Source: Marsupella aquatica
Taxonomy: Eukaryota; Marchantiophyta
NCBI GenBank assembly: GCA_973895155.1
Contig: OZ316894.1
Location: forward strand, 11,222,001-11,286,000
Direction of reading: 5' to 3'
Length of the DNA stretch: 64,000 nucleotides
In this document: positions 35,596 through 47,875 of the stretch, piece after piece
Layout of the letters: each line of letters starts with the position of its first letter
How positions within the stretch are numbered: position 1 is the first letter of the stretch
The notes under the pieces: generated by a model
Database searches by the model: none
The model's input: only the letters and a program-made list of their open reading frames with translations
Told to the model about the DNA's origin: nothing
Translations under genes and position numbers: made by a program

Positions 35596-36558
35596 ATGGC
35601 TGGGGATTTCGTTTGTGACGAGAATGAGACAGAAGTCGGTGCTGAAATCAAGGTCAAAGTAGATTGTCTGGTGAAGGATCTCACCAGCTGCAAGCTCGAA
35701 TTGCAGCGACATGCATCAGAGCAGCTCAGATCCCTGGCAAAGAGGAATCCCAACAACAGGGACTACATCGGCAGTGCGGGAGCAATTTCCGCGTTAGTAG
35801 ACCTTCTTCGGAATGTCGAAGATTCGCAGTTCCAAGTGCATGCTGTCACGGCTCTTCTCAACTTGTCGTTGAATCGCAGCCTGAAGGAATCCATTGTCAA
35901 TGCTAATGCAATCGATTCACTAGTCGAGGTCCTGAGCAGCGGAGCTTTGGAGGCCAGAGAAAATGCAGCAGCTACTCTGTTCAGTCTTTCATCGTCTCAA
36001 ACCAACAAGTCTAAAATTGGCACGTCTGGCGTGTTTCCGCCTCTCGTGAAGCTTCTCCGAGATGGATCGTGCGCAGGACGGAGAGACGCCGCGAGTCTAA
36101 TTTTCAATTTGGCCATCCTTCCGGCCAACAAAGCATTGGCCGTCGGAGCAGGCGCAGTTCCGGCTTTAATAAATCTAATGGCCGACGAGAGCAGCAAACT
36201 CCACGATGAAGCCCTGGCAGTTTTGGCTTTGCTCTCCGGCGACGACGAGGGCCAATTCGCCATCAGCCAAGCTGACGCGATGCCGTTGTTGGTCGACTTG
36301 GTCGCAACAGGAACTCCAAGAAATCAGGAGAACGCCGTCGGCATCATCCTTGATCTCGGGAAGAACTACCCGGAGCAAGTTGAGGAGGCCGTTAAGCTCG
36401 GCCTGTACGGTTCGTTGGGAGAGCTTGCAAGCATGGGTACTGAGAAAGGCCGTCGCAGAGCTCGGAGGCTTTTGCGCACGATCTACGCCTTTCAGATGGA
36501 TGGGCTTGATAACGCTTCAGTCGGAGGCTCGTCTCGATCGAGCTCTGAGTCGTACTAA
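35596..36558 (+). CDS. Armadillo-repeat protein, U-box-less (PUB-type ARM domain)
   Basis: A single-exon gene of 320 residues. From about residue 20 to 300 it consists of consecutive ARM repeats, visible as VDLLRN..DSQFQVHAVTALLNLS, VEVLSSGALEARENAAATLF, VKLLRDGSCAGRRDAASLIF, INLMADES and VDLVATGTPRNQENAVGII, each followed by a helix. This resembles the C-terminal ARM domain of plant U-box E3 ligases of the PUB13/14 type, but there is no U-box upstream in the frame and no room for one in this exon. ARM-only relatives exist in plants and act as binding scaffolds. The N-terminal 15 residues are acidic and the C-terminus is Ser-rich. The partner is not predictable from sequence. Confidence 0.85.
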   Translation: MAGDFVCDENETEVGAEIKVKVDCLVKDLTSCKLELQRHASEQLRSLAKRNPNNRDYIGSAGAISALVDLLRNVEDSQFQVHAVTALLNLSLNRSLKESIVNANAIDSLVEVLSSGALEARENAAATLFSLSSSQTNKSKIGTSGVFPPLVKLLRDGSCAGRRDAASLIFNLAILPANKALAVGAGAVPALINLMADESSKLHDEALAVLALLSGDDEGQFAISQADAMPLLVDLVATGTPRNQENAVGIILDLGKNYPEQVEEAVKLGLYGSLGELASMGTEKGRRRARRLLRTIYAFQMDGLDNASVGGSSRSSSESY

Positions 36559-37689
36559 ATGAGGAACAGAAATCGGAAGAAAAGCCTTGGAGAACCGTCC
36601 TACCATTCAATTTTGCCGTGGTCATGGTAATCATCCATTCCGGAGCCAAGGGGAGGGATGTTTGTGACAAGGGATCCGGGATGCCAGGCCTTGGCGAACA
36701 GATGGTTTTTCTCGCCTGTCATCATATCGTTCGTCCTTTCTGGACCCGAAGTGAATTTTGTGTGTACACATTGTAATCTGCCTTCACATTAGGCATCGTA
36801 TAGATTTCCCGCCTTTGTTACGATGTTAATGTAGCTGAATCAGTAGCTTGAGCGTACTCGAGTGTATAGAAAACCGTCTTAATCGCGGATGATAACACAA
36901 TTACCCGTTCCGATTGGAAACCTCTCGAGGAACGCAATTTTAAAGAAACCTTTCAAATCAAATATGCCTGCCAGCTACATCTGACTAAAGCACTACAGTA
37001 AGTGGGTAGCACCTTTCATCGGCGAGCCACGCTCGTTTTTCGTCGGCCGACTTTACAGCAGAAGTGAACTTCCTCGTTTTCCTAAATTTCTCCTATGAGC
37101 TTTTCGGTTGTTTCCTGATGTATTACTTTATTCGTATCAGGAAGAGGATAACTCTCATCATATGACAGCTTTGAACCAGATCCTTCTTCAGTGCAGTGCA
37201 GTGCAGTGCAGCGAGCGAGCGCATCGTGCGATGATGAATCTTTTGTGATCACATGGCTCGCAAGGCAACAGCTACTTTCACACTCGGCACACCATCGCAC
37301 CGAAAGCTGAATGAATGATTCGAAAAGCGAAATATTAATCTTCGTGGTGGCCAGCTGCTGCTCCGGAAACCTCGAAAGCACGTTCATGCTCCCTCGTGGT
37401 ACGAAATGCACGTCAGTAGTGTGCGATCGATTGATTGCCGAGTCCGCGACTAATTTCGTACCATCCCTTTCATCATTCCATTCGCTTCGGATAAGTATTC
37501 GAGCTCCAACAAGTGGGTTCGTTCCCAATGCGGTCGGCGCATGACAGAAGGAACGACTCCCCAATGATCAGGTTTCAGTACCGTCCCTCTTCGTCCCAAC
37601 CAGAGATGACATCCTTGTCCGCCACTGACGTTTCTGGTTCCTATCTTTGCGGTGCTGCCCGGTCACCTCAGCTCTCAGTACGCCTGCCT
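36559..37689. other. 3' flank of the ARM gene
   Basis: A 160-codon open frame on the minus strand (37564-37082) lacks an ATG at its start and shows no domain, so it is not called a gene. It contains a (GTGCA)4 microsatellite at about 37190-37211. The first copy of a dispersed motif (GCCACTGACGTTTCTGGTTCC) lies at about 37620. Confidence 0.4.
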
Positions 37690-38315
37690 GTAATTGCACC
37701 TCAAATACAGATGTTTGCACCTCAAAACACAAGATGTGCTCTGGTAAGTGGCACCCGTCTGCACCCCTTAGTCTGGACCCCCTAATTGCACATCCAAATA
37801 TGACAATATAGGGCAGAAATTGCACCTCTTAGTCTGGACCCCTAATTGCACATCAAAATATGACAATATAGGCAGAAATTGCAGGCATCCTGGTAATCTC
37901 ACTTCAGAATATGACAAGGGACAATGTAGGGTGTAATTGCACATCAAAATATGACAATATAGGGGTGACAGCTTATCAAAATATGACAATATAGGGGTAA
38001 TAGCACATCAAAAATGTGACAATCTAGGGCAATAAGATGTCACTCCATAATATGACAAAACCTAATTTTCTGTTTAGATGTAATACCACAGTTTTTGATG
38101 TACAATTATGGGGATGCCTTAGTATGCCTGGCTGGTTGTAATGGCACATAATAAAACAGCAGCAGATGTTTGCATATAAAATAACAGTGGATGTGCTCTG
38201 GTAAGTGGCACACATCCAAAAACAGCACCATGGTGTAATTGCACATAAAAAAAAACAGCAGTAGCAGATGTTTACAAATAGCAAAGCAGGAGATGTGCAC
38301 TGGTAAGTGGCAAGT
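37690..38315. repeat. Two interleaved short tandem repeats
   Basis: The word CACATCAAAATATGACAATA with a following TAGGG occurs about five times between 37770 and 38040 at spacings of 38-95. The word GATGTGC(T/A)CTGGTAAGTGGCA occurs at about 37733, 38190 and 38292. The two families alternate, which implies repeated duplication of mixed blocks. Confidence 0.8.
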
Positions 38316-39784
38316 GTACATCAAAAACTGTGGTGAGTGCCAAATGTTTGCAGGTTGTACTGACATTACCACAATAACTTTGACTGTTTTTATTGACCCC
38401 CTTGGGAGCTTTCCGAAGTCCCTGGCACCGTGTGTGGTCACATTCAATTGCACCCAAGAACAATGATGCTTTCAACAAGAAACAAGCATAAGTGTCTGTG
38501 TTTGATAAGAGAAGGACAAACAATTAGACCCAGTCACTATTAAAAGATCAAAAAATCAAAAATTAAACCTTCAAATAACCAAAATAATAGATTGGATGTC
38601 TTGTCATTTTTATTAAGGAGTGCTTTTGCTTCTATATATGGGACTTGTGCACAAGTTAGAATGGACCTTCTATACCAAGGTACACTTGATTATTCTTTCA
38701 TGTCATAGAGTGTTGTTTCTTCTACGCATCAGACTATTGCTTTGTGATGCGCAGTTACCACTACCCCTCCCAATATTGTATGTACCTTCTCTCTTCTGCT
38801 TTAGAGATGCCGCCCATCGTTGCGTTCTTGGTTCCTACATACTTTTTCTCTGCCCAGAGATGCTGCCTGCCATTGCATTCTTATGGCAGAGGATTTAGGG
38901 ATTTTAGTAAATTCTTCTTCATGACTTCCTATGAGATTTACTCCAAATTACTTTGTTTTCTCCAGTTTATTAGGTCTCTTGCATTGGGGATCGTTTCTCT
39001 TGATTTGGGCCTTTTATTCTTTTGGCAGTGTTATACAAATGTGCATGCCTTCTCTCTTCTGCCCAGAGAATGATGCCGGCTGTTGCATTATTGGTTCCTA
39101 TTAGAGGCTCTTGGTGACCCACCTATGTGGTTTACTTGTGTGCCTTACCAGGCTTTCAGTTCATCCCATTCTTGGTTCCTCTTTAGTGAGGTCTTTGGTT
39201 TTTGGTCTCTAGATAAACTCCTTTCTGTCACCTTCCTATGGGGTGTACTAGCTTTACCCCGCTCTTTAGTTTACTGCATAGTAGGGCTTTTTCCTTTGCC
39301 CTTGTTAAAACTCTTGGGCTTCTTTGGTTTTTGGTCTTTTTGAGGGTTTCTCTCCTCTATTGGGTCTATGCCTCGAGGTTTTTGTTATTTGGCACTGTGA
39401 GATATATATTTGCACACTACTTGCCATCTCTCTTTACATGGTTTCCGCAACACCAAAAATTATCTCTTGTTTAGCTTTCAAATTCTAGAATAATGTAAAC
39501 ACTGAAAAGTGAGTGATTCCATCAAGATGCTTCAAAGCTTCATAAAGCTTAATGAGCACAATACACAATATTATGTATCACGATTGCTTCAAAACATTTC
39601 TGCATCTTCCTAAACAAAGGAGAAAGAAAAATAAATTGCACAGAAAGGGCCAAACAAAGTACAATGAAGGGCAAACTAAAGAGGTCCAAAGAGGACAAAC
39701 ATGAAAGAAGCTAGTGTAGCCCTGAAAAAAAAGGAGAAAAGAAGGGGGAGAATTTGCTAATATGGCACTATAGGGATGGACTAT
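38316..39784. other. Noncoding spacer with a dispersed motif
   Basis: T-rich on the plus strand with many short frames and no recognisable gene. The motif (C/G)AGA(G/T)ATGCTGCC..CATTGCATTCTTGG-like recurs at about 38806, 38858 and 39067, matching copies near 37620 and 40350. Confidence 0.4.
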
Positions 39785-39950
39785 TGTCCACATCTAAAAT
39801 AAATGTACCTAGAGCTAATGGTCCACATCTAAAATAAATGCACCTAGAGATAATAGTCCACATCTAGTGTTCTAACTAAATCTGTAAGTGATAATAAATG
39901 CACCTAGAGATAATGATCCACATCTAGTGTTCTAACTAAATGTGTAAGTG
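39785..39950. repeat. Short tandem repeat, about 34 bases
   Basis: The words GTCCACATCTA and AATAAATG(C/T)ACCTAGAG alternate four times. The last two units also share GTGTTCTAACTAAAT. Confidence 0.85.
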
Positions 39951-39962
39951 AGAGACGGGAAT

Positions 39963-40192
39963 GTACTCTGGGGTGGCAAGCCCTTGCGGAGCACCAACTA
40001 TGAGGATAGGGGATAAATTGTTGGAATTTGAGCATATTGTAATGCCACTGCAATGTGCTAACAAAAGTGCCAGGTCTGTACTCTAGGGAGGCAAGCCCTC
40101 GCGGAGCACCCACTACGAGGGATAGGGGATAAATTGTTTGAATTTGATCATATTGTAATGCCACTGAAATGTGCTAACAAAAGTGCCTGGTC
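39963..40192. repeat. Tandem duplication, period 115 bases, two copies
   Basis: Copies start at 39963 and 40078 and share GTACTCT(G/A)GGG, GGCAAGCCCT(T/C)GCGGAGCAC, GATAGGGGATAAATTGTT and CAAAAGTGCC(A/T)GGTCT almost unchanged, so the duplication is recent compared with its surroundings. Confidence 0.9.
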
Positions 40193-40819
40193 TCTATGGA
40201 CAACAGGGTCGGTGGGATCGTCCTCAAATGCTAAATAAGCGAAAGGACGAAGCTTCAGTCATTATTGATTTACTGGTGACGACGCTACGGTCCTGCTGCC
40301 TAATCATCGTCAGCCCAAGTTTCACTGATACTCTACGTCTGTCTTCTGCCCAGGACGATGCCAGCCATTGACGTTGTCGGTTCCTATCATTTTGCGCAGA
40401 TTTCTCTGCCCCTCTCATGGATTAGCGACTGGGTGCCCGCTACTACTGTGCCACATGATCCGTGTTTGCTCTGTACCTGCGCTTGAAGCTTACGAGCAGT
40501 TCGTTTCGTTTGCCTCGAGACTCAGCGCAGATCATCAGGGTCCACTCCTTGTCTGGCCCACAAAGATCTCAATCATCGCTTAAACTAGGCCCGTCTGCGC
40601 TGAGCCGCTGAAGCCAGAAAAAGTGAACACTGACCTCCGCCGTCGGCCTTTGGACCTTCCTTGTTTTGTTTCGGATTTCTGGTCTTGAACTGCAGAAGAT
40701 TTACTGGGTCCTTCACGGCTTTGTCTCCCTCCCCCACCACCTCCAATAGAAAAAATCCTTTTCCGCAGTACCCTGCTCAGTATGCTGTATGCTGCGCTGT
40801 TTACCTTTTTGTCATAAAG

Positions 40820-41068
40820 CTCAATTGTGTCAAGGCAAAAAGTGCGAGTGAACTGAATCCAGTGCGGGGCCCGATCGATGACACAGAGCTCTCGTCAATC
40901 GTAACAGTCGGGTCACATATGTAGGTGACTAACTTTCCTACAGTGCTGATCATGATGTTTTCATGGACCACTTATTTCAGGTACGCACTAGTCGAAGTAC
41001 TGGACGACGGGACTGTTCATGAAGTTCAGAAGTTCTTATGGAGCTCATTAAAATACAGTTCTAAATGA
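40820..41068 (+). CDS. Last two exons of an unrecognised gene (partial)
   Basis: Exon A (40820-40920) and exon B (40981-41068) join in phase across a 60-base GT-AG intron (GTAGGT to TTTCAG). The joined tail is about 62 residues and ends in a stop. It contains GPIDDTELSSIVTVGSHM in exon A and YALVEVLDDGTVHEVQKF in exon B, which reads like genuine protein. Upstream exons are not certain; a possible fragment lies at 40460-40540 (ALEAYEQFVSFASRLSADHQ). I do not recognise the family. The flanks are repeats, so this may be a small gene or a gene fragment carried there. Confidence 0.35.
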
Positions 41069-44000
41069 GGAGGAACTTTGCCATTGACTTTCTTTGTATG
41101 GTGTTTTTTAATGGATGAGTGTAAAAACACGTACAACTTTATGCAACAGAAACAAGAACCCTGCTATAATTGTATACCGCTGCAGGAAGAACGCAATAAA
41201 AACCCAAGTAGAACATTCCTTTTCACCGTAGTTTGTGCTGAGTGGCTCTGTTCATAATTATGTCATCTACTGAATAGAGTGGAGAACATTCATGAAAGAT
41301 CCTCTGAGAAGTCAAACTCACCATGATGGATCGAACCTGAAGCTCCATTGCAAAACTACGAACCAGTGATCTCTCGCTCTACTAATGCAGAGGTACTGAC
41401 TACTGAGGTAGCCAGCTGAGATGATGTGTTCATAGACTGGGACCACAAATTGAACACCGACAATATGTGAAGTTCCCAGTCAGCTTTTCTGAGGAGCACT
41501 CACAAACACACAATCGTACTCCTCTCTCTCACATACCTTAAGTAAGGGCTTTAGAGTGGGCAACTCTGGCATCACTCAAGGCCAAGCCAAATGTGAGCCC
41601 AAACATCCGAAGGCCTTCAGAGAATGTTGATGACAAAGAACTCCTAGTGTCCCTTCCTTTCATTACTTCAAAGCCTTGTTCACCTAGAACTTGTTTGTTT
41701 GGAGTCATGGGTGGGATCTCCATCAAAACCTTTGAACTGGGATATGATGTAGAAAGTTTCCTTTTTTTTAAGTTGAACAAGTTTAATCTACAGCAAGTCA
41801 ATGTTATCCTAGTTAAAATACATGTAAGTATGTAGATCTAATGCCAGCTTAGGAATCCTACCTGAGCAAAAATGTGGGATGAGGACCCTATCTGGGCTGT
41901 TTATTTGTGTCGAATATAAACCCTGCAAATAAAATGAGTTTCTTCAAGTCAGATGCTCGGATGGCATCTCACTCCAAACCTTTCAACCTGATCGGAATCC
42001 CCCGTGCAAGAACATTATCTTGTTTACTCCGGCCATGCCCTTTGGTACTCCATGCATCAAGAATCATTTGTAGACAGTTTAATTTAAAAGTTGAGAGGGG
42101 GACCATGAATAAAATCAAGTTGTGAAGGTAAAACATTACTGGAAAATGGCATGGAAACAAGCAAGGGTGGGCAGTCCAATGCAATGAAGTTCATAACCTT
42201 ATGAATGGGACGAGGAAATAGATGTTGGAAGGTTACTACCATTACAAAAACTATTAGTCTTACAGAGAAAATTAATGGAAAGTATACACTACCCGCACTT
42301 CACTAAGATCATGCCACCGGATCTACCCTGGTGGTCCACGTCACAATAATCATTTTGATGCTGATTTAATGTAAACTAGATTATAGCAAATTTCTACATC
42401 TACTTGGTATTGTGTCTATGACACCCAATCAATAATGTTCAACTAAAATATGGCATATGAAATCACATTGACATTTAAGATATATACAATGCAAAATGGA
42501 CATTAACATACAAAACCCTTGCCAATTTGATATAGATCTCTACACACTAACAATCTGTGTATCAAATTGATATACAACCCACTGAGTATGAAACCCCATG
42601 GAGCACGAGGTTGGTATTTGGAACTCCACAGACCTGATTTCTCACAAGTTGAGTTTGATTGTAGTAACTTGATTTTCATAAGTTCAAATATTTTTTAGTT
42701 TTGGGGATATGCCTGAGGAGTAGGTAAGCTAATTTTTTTCAAAATGACAGTAAATTTTTGGCTGTTTGGGTTGAATGTTTTTGTCATCAAATGAGGAGGG
42801 GTGTATTTCATTACATTAATTTTCTTTGTGTTAATATTAAATCTTTGGGTTTGTGTTGGTTTCAGTATCCTCCTTCTATAGTTGCCCTTGCAGGTGAAAA
42901 ATTAGAAATTATCTTTAAAATCACAATCTTCAAGTTATGGGCCCCAAACGTTTACCCATATACCACCAAAATGTGGTCCACCAGAGAACACTGTGTCGTG
43001 AGGTTCATCCTGGCTCAGTTTCCTTTGTACAGAGAACTTTACTATATCCATAAATAAATACATACAGTAGTAAGTCTTTACTATATCCATACATAAATAC
43101 ATACAATAGGGACTGGGAGCATGAGCTGTTGGTTTATAGGAAGGGGCAAAAGAGTTGGGCTCAGTCAGGAAGTGCCACAATTCCACTCAGCCCAAATGGA
43201 TAGGATTGGATTAACGGTAAGAAAGACTTCCACATGGTAGGCACAGATACTGCCAACCAGGAAGGGTTATGACCCTGACCAATACAGAATCAACTGTACA
43301 AAGGAATCGTGTTTTTTTAGTTTCACAGGCGAGAAGTAGGTCAACTGTACTACTGTACCGTAGTTACATTGTGGGATTACTCCTCCAGTTGCAATTTTGA
43401 TCGTACTATGTGACATCAATATTTTAAATCTTTTTTTACTTTCTTGTCCCCCCCAAAACTACCGTGCATAAGTGTCTCAAAGTTTTTTTTTTGTTTTCTT
43501 GTCCCTTCCAAGTACCGTGGTCCCCAACATAGCACCATGGCGTTGTGTTCAAAAATTGGGTTTCGTGATGTAAAACACATTTTGAAACACATTTTGAACT
43601 TGAACACAATGTTTGGGCGCTGACTTTGTATTTGAGGTGGATGCTATGTTGGAATTTTGACATTAAACTGTTCTACATTGAAGAACAACGCCCCCGACAC
43701 ACTATTCGAATAGAACGCCCCATGGACCACTATTTGAATACATGGCCATGACGTTATGTTTGGGGGAAGATGGTAATAAAAAATGTCTTGAGATTTGACA
43801 TTTTCTGATTTTTTGACACTGATATATCTGAATCTGCTTGCCAGAACTCAGGTTCTAGTGAAGCTCGCCACAAAGTTTGTGAGGGTCACCAGTAAAAAGG
43901 TTGAGGGCAGAAATTCAAAGAGTCAAGAAAAGTTTTATTGTTTCAAAACCTAGAACATAACTTATTTCAAATCCTGCTGGTTCAAACTTCCAACTGGGGA

Positions 44001-44947
44001 GTGGCAGGACCTGAGTTCACAACTACAGTTTGGGATTTCTTTTGCCTCAGATTTTTTTTTGTAAATGCTTATGAGGGTACTGTGTTTGGGACTTACTAGT
44101 AAATTGATCCTTTTCAATCCTAGAAAGGCTTCACTATTTTTTTTGGCCATTTTGGTGAAACTCCTGAGTTTTTATGTGAAGGGAAGGATCGGAGGGGACC
44201 CCTGCTGAAGGAGCAGCCCATGTGGCCGGACTTGATTTTTTGGGCAAGGAAAAACAAAAAATCATGCAGAAAACACAAAGGAACACTAAAACGGGACAAG
44301 ACAGATATTGATCAATAAGACCTTATTTTGGCTCATTGGCTTTGCAATTCGGTTTTGTGTTTAGTGACTTCTGTCACCTTTGCATGTTCATCCTAGAGCA
44401 TGCCTCTTTTTTTTGTCTTGGAGTGATATGTAATTCATTTGATTTATTTTATGATAAAAGAAGTAGGTACATGCAAAGTATATGTTAAGAAATTAATATT
44501 TGTTAATTAAAAGTGAGTGACATAGTACACATGAAAGAAAAAACATTATGACCAAGAAAGTACAATGGTACTAAAGAGTTGTGCACATACAGTACAGATT
44601 TTCACTGATTCTAGGTAATGACAATCAACTCAATTAAAACCATAAGTTTTATAAAAGAAAACACCAGGGGAACTTAGTACACCAAAAGTGCATGTTGTTC
44701 AAACTCATTTCTCTCACTCTCATGAGAAAAAAGATATCCACTAAGGAGTGATTGAAAAGGAAAGATTAAACATTTATGAGGGGAGCCAAATACATTCAAA
44801 TAACTCTAAGTTCACTAAATTAAAAGGGGTCCAAAAGTTAATTCAAACTCAAATTAATATAAATGATTCACCTAGTTAAGGCACATTAAAATAAAAATAC
44901 TGAACACAAATTCCGAATAAGACAAAATTTGAAAGATGGATTCACCA
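41069..44947. other. Noncoding AT-rich spacer
   Basis: No gene is supported. Between 41530 and 42130 two minus-strand frames look weakly protein-like (KGRDTRSSLSSTFSEGLRM) but lack domains and may be retroelement remnants. At 43065-43110 the words TACTATATCCATA(C/A)ATAAATAC occur twice. From 44800 the sequence contains words related in inverse orientation to the 9.2-9.9 kb repeat. Confidence 0.4.
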
Positions 44948-45240
44948 TACAGCATTCATAATGCAGATATAGGAGTCTCAACACATTCATAATGCAGATA
45001 TAGCAGTCTCAACACAGACAATAGGAGGGATATGCTTAATGTAGGAAAACCGGTCTCAACACATTCATAATGCAGATATAGCAGTCTCAACACAGACAAT
45101 AGGAGGGATATGCTTAATGTAGGAAAACCGTCAGCTTCAGACTAGACTCAACACATTCATAATGCAGATATAGCCGTCTCAACACAGACAATAGGAGGGA
45201 TATCCTTAATGTAGGAAAACCGTCAGCTTCAGACTAAACA
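44948..45240. repeat. Tandem repeat of about 80-98 bases, three and a half copies
   Basis: Each copy contains CTCAACACATTCATAATGCA, GATATAGC(A/C)GTCTCAACAC, AGACAATAGGAGGGATATGC and TTAATGTAGGAAAACCG. Two copies also end with CAGCTTCAGACTA. Identity between copies is high, so the expansion is young. Confidence 0.9.
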
Positions 45241-45508
45241 GCAATGCGAAACATGAGAACACTCAATCTCACACTACACCCACAAGACACCACAATCATG
45301 GAAAAACTCCTGAAGGATCCATAGCTCATGAGATTGAACATGTGAAGAATGAGGGAGAGAATGCTCTCCCTCCAACCTATACCCCCCAAGGGGGACTAAG
45401 ATGTGTGGGCCTAAATAAGTGGATCTTATCCTAAACTAACCAAGGGTCAATTAACCTTAGTAAGGCCAAACTAATTATAGTCGGAAACTCGAGTCAATTC
45501 CTAACACT
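45241..45508. mobile_element. LTR fragment, family shared with 53.3 kb
   Basis: The order of words (CTCATGAGA, GGGAGAGAATGCTCTCCCTCCA, GGGGGACTAAGATG, GTGGATCTTATCCTAAACTA, AAGGCCAAACTAA, TCAATTCCTAACA) is the same as at 53.36-53.63 kb. It ends in CTAACA as an LTR 3' end would. No internal coding region remains. Confidence 0.5.
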
Positions 45509-46446
45509 TAATAGACCCCATCCTGGAGATAGTTTGCTTGATCAGTCCCCTGGAATTTTTTGCCCCAATCAACCCCCTCTTTATGATCCCTACCCTTTGT
45601 TCTTCTAAAACTTCTTATAAAGTGAGTTTTTGCCTTACAAAGACCAAACTGGGTCACTTGTCATTGTAGCCATTTCAACCATGAACCATGCTCAAAATCA
45701 CAGCGTTGTCAAACCGCAACCGTTCCCGGGCAGCGAACTGAAGTGTTGGCATTGAACATTTGTGCTGCCTGTACACTGACATTAGGGTTATTCTCATGCG
45801 AAGACATTGACATGAATGTCTTCACTTTGTAAATATCCGCATTTTTTTGATATCCTCCCATTTCCGTCTTTTTTGTTCACGCTGAAACGGTGACGACTTC
45901 TTCGTGGCTTTTCACTAGGCGCATGGTTCACATGTACAGCTGAAGTGAGGTTTAAGGAATGGGAGGATATCAATAAAATGCCCTAACCCTAAATACCCCT
46001 TCATATGGAGAGTTTCTATGTCAGATCATGATTCAGTCATGGTTGATATGAATGCACTGTTTGGGAAGACATTGTGGACATTGTCTGGGAAGACATTGTA
46101 TAATTCAACACTTCAGTTTGCAGCCCCGGAACAGTTGCGGTTCGACAATGCCCAGTCACTGTGATTTTTAGCATGGTTTGTGGTTGAAATGGCTACAGCG
46201 ACAAGTGACCCAGTTCAGTCTTTGTAAGGCAAAAACTCACTTTATAAGAACTTTTAGAGGAACAAAGGGTTGAAATGGCTACAGCGACAAGTGACCCAGT
46301 TCAGTCTTTGTAAGGCAGTAACTCACTTTACAAAAACTTTTAGAGGAACAAAGGGTCCAGATCACAAAGAGGAGGACCATTGGGACAGAAAAGTTTCCAG
46401 GGGGCTATCAAGCAAACTAAACTATATCCAGGAGGGGGTCTATTAA
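45509..46446. mobile_element. Foldback element, about 0.94 kb
   Basis: Both ends read (C/G)CTTAATAGACCCC(C/A)TCCTGG going inward. The arms continue for about 240 bases through CCCTTTGTTC(T/C)TCTAAAA, AAAGTGAGTT, GCCTTACAAAGAC, CTGGGTCACTTGTC, TGTAGCCATTTCAACC and CTGAAGTGTTG. The right arm contains an extra tandem copy of about 90 bases (46189-46350), absent from the left arm. The loop holds a smaller inverted pair (GATATCCTCCCATT / ATGGGAGGATATCA). No transposase. The left end abuts the LTR end at 45508. Confidence 0.85.
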
Positions 46447-47875
46447 GCATATCCCTCCAGACCATAGATATAATGTAATGAGAGTGTCTCTCAGATAAGG
46501 TTACCTTACAGTCCATATCTGAACATATAATATATAATACACAAAGCGCCGGGCTGCCACCCTTCAAAAGGCCAGTCAACATTCTACAGTAGATGGGAAA
46601 AAGCAGGACTAGGCCCTAGCTGCTCGATTTATATTTTAGGTTTTGGCAGCCATTGGATTCAAGAACCTTGGGGAAAGTGTGAGAACCGGGCTGTTCTGAG
46701 GGTGGGCATGCTCGGACGTCTCCAAGCACTCACTGCATCATTCACTTCAGACTCAGCAGAAATAAGTTTTCCTCATCTTACTTAAGGCCACAGAAAAGAC
46801 TAACCACAATCGACAATTCAGTCACAATGCTGACAGTCCAAATTCCGGTTCAACTGTCTGTCGAATGCCTTCCATGGCCGTCTTATTCTGTCTTCACAAA
46901 TTCCCTCTCACAACCGGTCTTCCAACCAGCTGAGGGCGTCCGACTGTAGCTGCCCCCAGAGTTCAGACAATTTCACATACCATCTCTAGACAATGTCAAG
47001 ACACTTCTCCAGAGGCACATGCACAGTGTCTAAGGACTGCCTTAGAAGCATCCATTTGGAGTCCATTCTTTCATAAATGAACCTAGATCCCGTTACTGAA
47101 CGTCTTAGACTGAAGCTGAAGACAGGTCTTTATAAACAAACACACGAATGGATGCCATTAGCCCCAAGATCCAGTTGATCACACATCTTAAGGACAAAAT
47201 ATATTTTACCAATTATTCCATCATGTTAGTAAATCCCAACGGCAGGAACAGTTTTCTGTCATTTCCAAACCGCAGACTACAGTGCTAAATGGACTACAGT
47301 GCTAAATGTGAATGTAGTGCAAGCAGAAACTACAAAATTTTGTGCTGACCATACCTGACCTGAGGCAACAAATCAGAATGAACACTTTGGTCAATGATTT
47401 CCTTTGATCTGGAAAGGATGTTGAAAGTTGAGAACTCACTATTGTACACGAATTGTTTTATGGAAACTGACCTACCTGGCAGTTAGTCCACCTATACCAT
47501 TGCTTGACTATCAGCAAGGTGCCACACACCAAGGGGTGTTTCTGGGAGCAATGAGACGTGGGCTCCAAGGTGACGACCTCTTCTGAGGTTTTCTGCTAGT
47601 ATACACATCCAATACTTGGACTGATTTCGAAAGCTCTATAAGCTTCGTCTTTTGAGAGAATACACAGGACCCTTTGTCCAAACCCAATCTAATGTGGCCG
47701 GATCCATCGCCTAAAGCGACACCTAAAACAACCTTATGTCACGTTACAGAAGAATAGATTACTGCAAACCTAGCAAAATTATGTGCCACTGCGTGCCTAA
47801 TGGTTTCAAGGTTTTTCTAGGATTTCAGAATACAAGATAGCAATGAGTAAAGAACCTATTCCGATTGCTTCGCTC
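46447..47875. other. Spacer and 3' flank of DGD1
   Basis: No gene. The first bases (ATTAAGCATATCCCTCC) are the exact reverse complement of a word inside the 45.0-45.2 kb tandem repeat (GGAGGGATATGCTTAAT). Confidence 0.4.

Noticed and set aside
37082-37564. 160-codon minus-strand frame downstream of the ARM gene
   Set aside because: It has no ATG at the start, no splice partner and no motif, and includes a (GTGCA) microsatellite.
41330-41430. tRNA-like or primer-binding-like words (also near 58050)
   Set aside because: No cloverleaf could be built from the neighbouring bases.
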